DNA of 64,000 nucleotides, from positions 43,901-107,900 of the forward strand of contig JACQAM010000018.1 of NCBI GenBank assembly GCA_016194975.1, given 5' to 3'. This DNA comes from Bacteroidota bacterium. GTDB taxonomy: Bacteria > Bacteroidota > Bacteroidia > Palsa-965. The translations under genes and the position numbers were made by a program. The notes beneath the pieces are model-generated. The model was not told where the DNA came from. It was given only the letters and a program-made list of their open reading frames with translations, and searched no databases. Position 1 is the stretch's first letter; each line of letters begins with the position of its first letter. Positions 60,901-64,000 of this stretch are shown here, piece by piece.

Positions 60901-61393
60901 CATTGGTAACCCTGCAAAGTTGAAAACGATTAATCAGCACGTTAATCCAAAAAACAACTATGCTGTACTCATATACAAAAAAGCTGATGGAACTCTGGAT
61001 GAGGAAATAATATCCTTCTGGGTTGCCGCAGAAAGAAAAAATCAAGGAGAACTCATCTTTAAGCTTCCTGAAAATGGCAAAAAAATAGTGGCCACTCTTC
61101 AAATAAATGATTTGGTTTTATTGAACCTTTCCAATGAAGCGCTTGAGAATAACAAAACTAATTTCTCAATTTTAAATCAAAATCTTTATAGGGTACAGAA
61201 AATAACCTCTGGTGATTATTGGTTCCGGTTTCATTCATCAGCATCTCTTGAAGACGAAAAATATATTCAAATCAGAAATTTTGGTGATGGAAAAACCGGG
61301 TGGGTGACTTTCAATCCTATCAAAGTAAAAGTTACTGTCACTGGAAAAATTCAACCCTTAAAACCCCATGCTCAAACGCCCCCTCTTCTTTAG
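57962..61393 (+). CDS. cas9: Type II-C CRISPR-associated endonuclease Cas9
   Basis: 1143 aa, within the range of compact II-C Cas9. RuvC-I ILGLDLGTNSIGWAVVE with D8; Arg-rich bridge helix about residues 51-80; RuvC-II IKIELARD with E572; HNH segment CPYTGDEI...VQIEHILPWSRSLDDSFLNK with H651; RuvC-III HRHHAVDALVMA with H792 and D795. All catalytic residues are intact, so it should be an active RNA-guided DNA nuclease. The C-terminal ~250 residues hold the PAM-interacting region. No csn2 or cas4 lies nearby, consistent with II-C. The last 28 coding bases are part of a direct repeat shared with the start of cas1. By eye it is more AT-rich than the flanking core genes. Confidence 0.97.
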   Translation: MTKILGLDLGTNSIGWAVVEDGKKILGTGVRIFPEGVDNLGEGQNEQSKNSARRVFRQVRRQIFRRKLRKRSLLKELVNHKMCPLNDEQIKRWYKTGDFPGTNEFHEWLKENPYLLREKALNDNISLFQLGRIFYQIAQHRGFLSNSRSAGTDSKEEGAIYDGDEKVGKTGITETQKHIGEKTLGSYLYSILPNESTAEIKRSYVDGKPRIRNRYTTRQMYINEFEKIWESQKKFNPNLSDELKELFGGRKKDGYKKDGILFFQRPLRTQKFLVGKCTFEPKKTKCPVSAIPFELFRSHQFINTIECDGNKLNAEEREVVLGILLSKDKPPFKDIRKKLEKVNANFNYEDDDKCPGSWTISNLANKKFFGSAWFGFSEKKQEDIWHVLYYFDDRDKLKEYAMKNWGFDEERAIKISKFNLVDGYASLSRKAIINILPFLKMGFTYDIGTTLGGIKNAFGTEWEKLGDKNRDFIITNIPEIVRAKNKGGYIDDLKKFLKAEFALTDEQLEKLYHHSSSINKIDVIPKLPVSKEADKEIANLRNPIVSTALFELRKLTNAIIEEYGRLDEIKIELARDLKITKDKRNKIRLEQKRLERQNDDFVKRLREHNQIISRDNILKYKLWEECQHTCPYTGDEIRIEQLFSGDVQIEHILPWSRSLDDSFLNKTLCFSKINIEKSERTPFEYFMKKGEEKWEEAKSRALKLFYTTKEFPGRYEKFKRFVAEKFDEDFIARQLNDTRYISKEAKSYLMKICDNVKVAPGQMTANLRDKWGLNTILNLEGETKNREDHRHHAVDALVMACFKQIHLQEISKWNRYDRHHALKDFPMPWEGFRSDAEKSIQAILVSHKKSNRVLASRSFKVKKGTKKFSNKGIAARGSLHEATIYGLRKDKTGEESFHTRKSLERLTEAAIPKIVDDKVRSLVYQRLKERGLQIDSKNGKPITKTKEEKDKFKQAFDKPVHLPNRNGDPVPVKKVRIKENIGNPAKLKTINQHVNPKNNYAVLIYKKADGTLDEEIISFWVAAERKNQGELIFKLPENGKKIVATLQINDLVLLNLSNEALENNKTNFSILNQNLYRVQKITSGDYWFRFHSSASLEDEKYIQIRNFGDGKTGWVTFNPIKVKVTVTGKIQPLKPHAQTPPLL

Positions 61394-61398
61394 CAACC
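61366..61398 (+). repeat. 33-bp direct repeat, left copy (3' end of cas9)
   Basis: CCATGCTCAAACG..., identical at 30 of 33 positions to 62224-62256 (differences at 61379, 61380 and 61391). In the cas1 reading frame it encodes MLKRPLFFSN then HQTN-stop, i.e. a truncated cas1 start. In the cas9 frame it encodes the last residues HAQTPPLL and the stop. Confidence 0.9.
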
Positions 61399-61409
61399 AT
61401 CAAACAAAT

Positions 61410-61417
61410 TAACTTTG
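61410..61417 (+). promoter_or_regulatory. -7 box immediately before the Fic gene
   Basis: TAACTTTG followed by C matches TAnnTTTG exactly and ends 4 nt before the ATG at 61422. The Fic gene may therefore have its own promoter inside the cas operon; no TTG -33 is seen. Confidence 0.45.
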
Positions 61418-61421
61418 CACT

Positions 61422-62213
61422 ATGCACTGGCAAGAACTAAATAAATGGATTGAAAAATTTGAATCGCGCGGACTAAGCAGTGTGCTTGATTTCGAGCAAT
61501 TCAACAGGATTGCCATTGTGCATCACAGCAGCGCCATTGAGGGCAGTACACTTACGTTTGAAGAAACCGCTTTGCTCATTACCGAAGGGATTACGGCAAA
61601 GGGCAAATCGATGAGCGAACATGAAATGGTGAAAGATCATTACCATGCACTGCTCTTTGTGCTTGAGAATGCAAAAAACAAAACGGCTGTCACTCCTGAA
61701 TTTTTAAAACAAATAAACGCACGGGTAAATAAAAATACTGGACAGGTTAGAAACACGCTGCTTGGAATATGCGATGACACAAAAGGCGATTTCCGCCTTG
61801 GGAATGTTACCGCCGGAACAACTTATTTTGTGAATTATGATAAAGTGACAGGCATGGCGGCAGAGCTCTGCGAAAAAATTCAAAGCAAAATAACAACCGC
61901 AAAAACGACCAAAGAAATTTATGGCCTTTCCTTTGATGCCCATTTTTATCTCGTGAGCATTCATCCCTGGTTCGACGGAAACGGAAGAACATCGCGCCTG
62001 CTGATGAATTTTATCCAGGCGTTCCATCATAAACCACTTTCCATCGTATTTCTTGAAGACAAATCAACTTATATAAAGGTGTTGAATGATGCGAGGCGGG
62101 CTGATGATCCTGATATTTTCAGGAAATTTATGACTGAGCAGCATATCAACTATATGAAACAGGAAATTGAACGGTATGAGCAAAGAAATAAGGGAATTCG
62201 TTTTCTCCTCTAA
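61422..62213 (+). CDS. Fic-domain protein (putative AMP/NMP-transferase) inside the cas operon
   Basis: 263 aa. The Fic core motif H181-PWFDGNG-R189 (HPx(F/W)xDGNGR) is intact, with TSRLLMN following. An N-terminal inhibitory-helix motif (S/T)xxxE(G/N) is present as S36-SAI-E40-G41, so this is a self-inhibited class II Fic protein with helix and catalytic core in one chain. FLGNVTAGT-like segment DFRLGNVTAGTTYF forms the flap. Fic enzymes usually AMPylate a Tyr/Thr hydroxyl of a target protein. It lies 28 bp after cas9 and 12 bp before cas1, between two copies of a 33-bp repeat. Its link to CRISPR function is unknown. Confidence 0.93.
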   Translation: MHWQELNKWIEKFESRGLSSVLDFEQFNRIAIVHHSSAIEGSTLTFEETALLITEGITAKGKSMSEHEMVKDHYHALLFVLENAKNKTAVTPEFLKQINARVNKNTGQVRNTLLGICDDTKGDFRLGNVTAGTTYFVNYDKVTGMAAELCEKIQSKITTAKTTKEIYGLSFDAHFYLVSIHPWFDGNGRTSRLLMNFIQAFHHKPLSIVFLEDKSTYIKVLNDARRADDPDIFRKFMTEQHINYMKQEIERYEQRNKGIRFLL

Positions 62214-62223
62214 TCAATTTGAT

Positions 62224-62256
62224 CCATGCTCAAACGAACCCTCTTCTTCAGCAACC
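62224..62256 (+). repeat. 33-bp direct repeat, right copy (5' end of cas1)
   Basis: Starts two bases before the cas1 ATG and covers its first ten codons (MLKRTLFFSN). It pairs with 61366-61398; the distance between copies is 858 bp. Confidence 0.9.
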
Positions 62257-63137
62257 CATTCCATCTGAACATCCGGCTTGCGCAACTGGAGATCACCGAC
62301 AAAAAAAGCGGTGAAATAAAGACTGCACCTATTGAAGATTTGGGATTTGTAGTACTCGACAACCGCGAGATCACCATTACGCAAAGTGTTTTCTCGATGC
62401 TTGCGGAAAATAATGTGGCGGTAATAATCTGCGACGAAAAACATCACCCCGCGAGCATGATGTTCCACCTCGACACCAACATTGTACAGAACGAAAAATT
62501 CCGCGCACAGATTTCTGCAAGTGAACCAATGAAAAAACAACTGTGGCAGCAGACAGTAAAAACGAAGATCAGGAACCAGGCGGCGTTATTAAAACATATT
62601 GGAAAAGATGACCCCGAAAAGGAAGGGGCAGGCGAAGCATTAATGAGAATCGCTACACAAGTAAAAAGCGGCGACACTACCAATGAAGAAGCGCAGGCCG
62701 CAAGAAAATACTGGAACAAATTGTTTGGAGAAAATTTTACGCGCGAGCGCGAAGGCATGCCGCCCAATCCGTCGCTGAATTATGGTTACGCCATTCTGCG
62801 CGCTGCAGTTGCGCGTGCCTTATGCGGGAGCGGGCTCCTGCCCACGCTGGGGATTCATCATCACAGCAAATACAATCATTATTGCCTTGCCGATGATATC
62901 ATGGAACCTTATCGCCCGTTTGTGGATAAAGTTGTATGGAAACAGAAACACAACTCTGATGATTACCATAACCTGAATAAAGAGAGAAAATCCGAACTGC
63001 TTTCTGTTCTCTCGTGCGATGTGAAAATGAATGGAGAAAACAGCCCGTTGCTTGTCGCGCTTTCTCACACAACGGCATCTCTTGTAAAATGTTTTGAGGG
63101 TAACGAAAAACAATTGGCATATCCCACACTGGGTTGA
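62226..63137 (+). CDS. cas1: Type II CRISPR-associated integrase Cas1
   Basis: 303 aa. The start MLKRTLFFSNPFHLNIRLAQL is a standard type II Cas1 N-terminus. Catalytic region: TNEEAQAARKYWNKLFG with E155; GIHHHSKYNHYCLADDIMEPYRPFVD with His 211-213 and the acidic residues after them. It forms the spacer-integration complex with Cas2. cas2 follows after 10 bp. There are no disruptions. Confidence 0.97.
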   Translation: MLKRTLFFSNPFHLNIRLAQLEITDKKSGEIKTAPIEDLGFVVLDNREITITQSVFSMLAENNVAVIICDEKHHPASMMFHLDTNIVQNEKFRAQISASEPMKKQLWQQTVKTKIRNQAALLKHIGKDDPEKEGAGEALMRIATQVKSGDTTNEEAQAARKYWNKLFGENFTREREGMPPNPSLNYGYAILRAAVARALCGSGLLPTLGIHHHSKYNHYCLADDIMEPYRPFVDKVVWKQKHNSDDYHNLNKERKSELLSVLSCDVKMNGENSPLLVALSHTTASLVKCFEGNEKQLAYPTLG

Positions 63138-63147
63138 TTTTTTTTCT

Positions 63148-63495
63148 ATGAAAAGTGATGATCACACCCGGCTCAATGCGTATAGAATTATGTGGTTGTT
63201 TGTATTCTTCGATCTTCCGGTTGGAACAAAAAAGGAAATGAAAGCGGCGGCGCGTTTCCGGAAAGATATTATGCGTGACGGATTTACGATGATGCAGTTC
63301 AGCGTGTACATACGCCACTGCCCGAGCGGGGAGAATGCAGACGTTCATCAGAAGCGCGTGAACAGAGTCATTCCTGAAAAAGGCCAGGTGAGTATTCTCA
63401 TGATTACCGATAAGCAATACGGGGACATTGTAAATTACTGGGGCGCTAAGGAAAAACCGCTTGGCCCAGCGCCACAGCAATTAGAACTTTTTTAA
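63148..63495 (+). CDS. cas2: CRISPR-associated protein Cas2
   Basis: 115 aa from ATG 63148 (an upstream in-frame ATG at 63094 would overlap cas1 by 44 bases and is rejected). Core ferredoxin-like strand IMWLFVFFDLPVGTKKEMKAAARFRKDI with the conserved Asp, then DGFTMMQFSVYIRHCPS and KGQVSILMITDKQY. It ends LELF, as type II Cas2 proteins often do. Structural partner of Cas1 in spacer acquisition. Confidence 0.96.
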   Translation: MKSDDHTRLNAYRIMWLFVFFDLPVGTKKEMKAAARFRKDIMRDGFTMMQFSVYIRHCPSGENADVHQKRVNRVIPEKGQVSILMITDKQYGDIVNYWGAKEKPLGPAPQQLELF

Positions 63496-63503
63496 AATAA
63501 AAA

Positions 63504-63574
63504 AACGGAGAATCAAGGTTATCCCTGCCCGAAGAAAATCACTTCGGTGTAGGCGGGAATCTTGAAACTCCGTT
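63504..63574. terminator. Bidirectional hairpin terminator between cas2 and the CRISPR array
   Basis: A long interrupted hairpin: AACGGAG/CTCCGTT (7 bp), TCAAG/CTTGA, ATCCC.GCC/GGC.GGGAT-like, CGAAG/CTTCG, loop AAAATCA. On the plus strand it is followed by AATTTTTTC, on the minus strand by TTTTTTTATTTTA. It can stop both the rightward cas operon and the leftward array transcript. Confidence 0.75.
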
Positions 63575-63634
63575 AATTTTTTCAGCTTCAAATCGCTGTA
63601 AGAAGCTGTGCAATAGAAGGTAGATTTACCAACT

Positions 63635-64000
63635 AAAGTTTTTTATCCCTCTTTGAAATCAAACCACAACGTTTTGGAGACTGTTTCAGTAAGTGTTCTA
63701 AAGTTTTTTATCCCTCTTTGAAATCAAACCACAACTGAATCTGATTTTGCAAAATGGCGTCAGTAAAAGTTTTTTATCCCTCTTTGAAATCAAACCACAA
63801 CTAATTCGTCATTGGCGTCTATTGGGGAATAAAAGTTTTTTATCCCTCTTTGAAATCAAACCACAACGGAAAGCGCTGGAATCTCTGGGTAATCGTTAAA
63901 GTTTTTTATCCCTCTTTGAAATCAAACCACAACTCATTATAGTTGTTTCCTTTCTCTTCGTTAAAAGTTTTTTATCCCTCTTTGAAATCAAACCACAACC
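63635..64000 (-). CRISPR. CRISPR array, type II-C, truncated by the window end
   Basis: Six identical 36-bp repeats at 63635, 63700, 63766, 63832, 63898 and 63964 (last one ends 63999). Five spacers: one of 29 bp (63671-63699) and four of 30 bp (63736-63765, 63802-63831, 63868-63897, 63934-63963). In crRNA sense (minus strand) the repeat begins GTTGTGGTTTGATTTCAAAG and ends GGGATAAAAAACTTT, complementary to the tracrRNA anti-repeat. The strand is therefore assigned as minus, with transcription running toward cas2. The array continues beyond base 64000. Bases 63575-63634 hold no repeat or ORF; a short AGCTTC/GAAGCT foldback lies at 63584-63608. Confidence 0.97.

Noticed and set aside
57962..61393. 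Catalytically dead Cas9
   Set aside because: D8, E572, H651, H792 and D795 are all present, so inactivation is not supported.
62226..63495. csn2 or cas4, which would make the system II-A or II-B
   Set aside because: No such gene lies between cas9 and the array; the extra gene is a Fic protein. The subtype call as II-C still assumes nothing relevant lies beyond the array.
1..64000. tRNA, rRNA or riboswitch genes
   Set aside because: The gaps above 100 bp were inspected for cloverleaf-like stems or known motifs; none was convincing by eye. A covariance-model scan was not possible.
1..64000. Insertion sequences or transposases
   Set aside because: No transposase-like ORF (DDE, HUH or serine recombinase motifs) was recognised, despite several repeat elements.

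Overview
The window looks like a chromosomal segment of a Bacteroidota bacterium. Three predicted secreted proteins end in type IX secretion (T9SS type A) sorting domains. There are two DUF4249 lipoprotein-like genes and a DUF4783 gene. Seven genes have an exact TAnnTTTG -7 promoter box a short way upstream, and Shine-Dalgarno-like sites are generally not visible. No rRNA or tRNA gene was recognised. Species cannot be fixed from sequence reading alone.

Layout. 1-9.3 kb: DUF58 protein, Kup potassium transporter, an ECF sigma factor with an overlapping anti-sigma factor, then two DUF4249 paralogues flanking a convergent/divergent T9SS beta-propeller protein. 9.4-13.9 kb: dnaK, then a small accessory patch (SIR2-like protein, a HigA-type N-terminal stub, repeats), then a MarR-GNAT pair. 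13.9-20.2 kb, minus strand: T9SS protein, PASTA protein, an unusual single ORF carrying two D-Ala-D-Ala ligase modules, and RdgB. 20.2-35.3 kb: a long plus-strand surface-polysaccharide locus with sulfotransferase, Wzm/Wzt-type ABC exporter, five methyltransferase or methyltransferase-like genes, six glycosyltransferases, a nucleotidyltransferase, a 4,6-dehydratase-like epimerase and GalE; many genes overlap by 1 to 16 bases. 35.3-43.9 kb: a polytopic membrane protein, RlmH, DUF4783, NadC, BrkB/YihY, a TylF-like methyltransferase and an M1 aminopeptidase. 44-46.5 kb: an AAA ATPase (DUF4143 type) behind three palindromic repeats, and an NHL-repeat T9SS protein with a 16-base homopolymer. 46.6-56.7 kb: a second surface-glycan locus with methyltransferases, flippase, polysialyltransferase-like enzyme, SDR, class III aminotransferase, acylneuraminate-type cytidylyltransferase and a CBS-DegT fusion. 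A DUF1016 nuclease-family gene sits inside it.

57.8-64 kb: a type II-C CRISPR-Cas9 locus. Order: tracrRNA (minus strand), cas9, a Fic-domain gene, cas1, cas2, a hairpin with T-runs on both strands, and an array of six 36-bp repeats that runs off the window. cas9 keeps its RuvC and HNH residues. The tracrRNA can be read by eye: anti-repeat, two small stems, and a terminator whose G-U pair works only on the minus strand. The most striking observation is that the Fic gene is bracketed by a 33-bp direct repeat (30/33 identical). One copy is the 3' end of cas9 and the other is the 5' end of cas1. This suggests that cas9 once overlapped the cas1 start and that the Fic segment was inserted at that junction.

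Coordinates and motif positions were read by hand. Family assignments rest on recognised motifs, with no database search.
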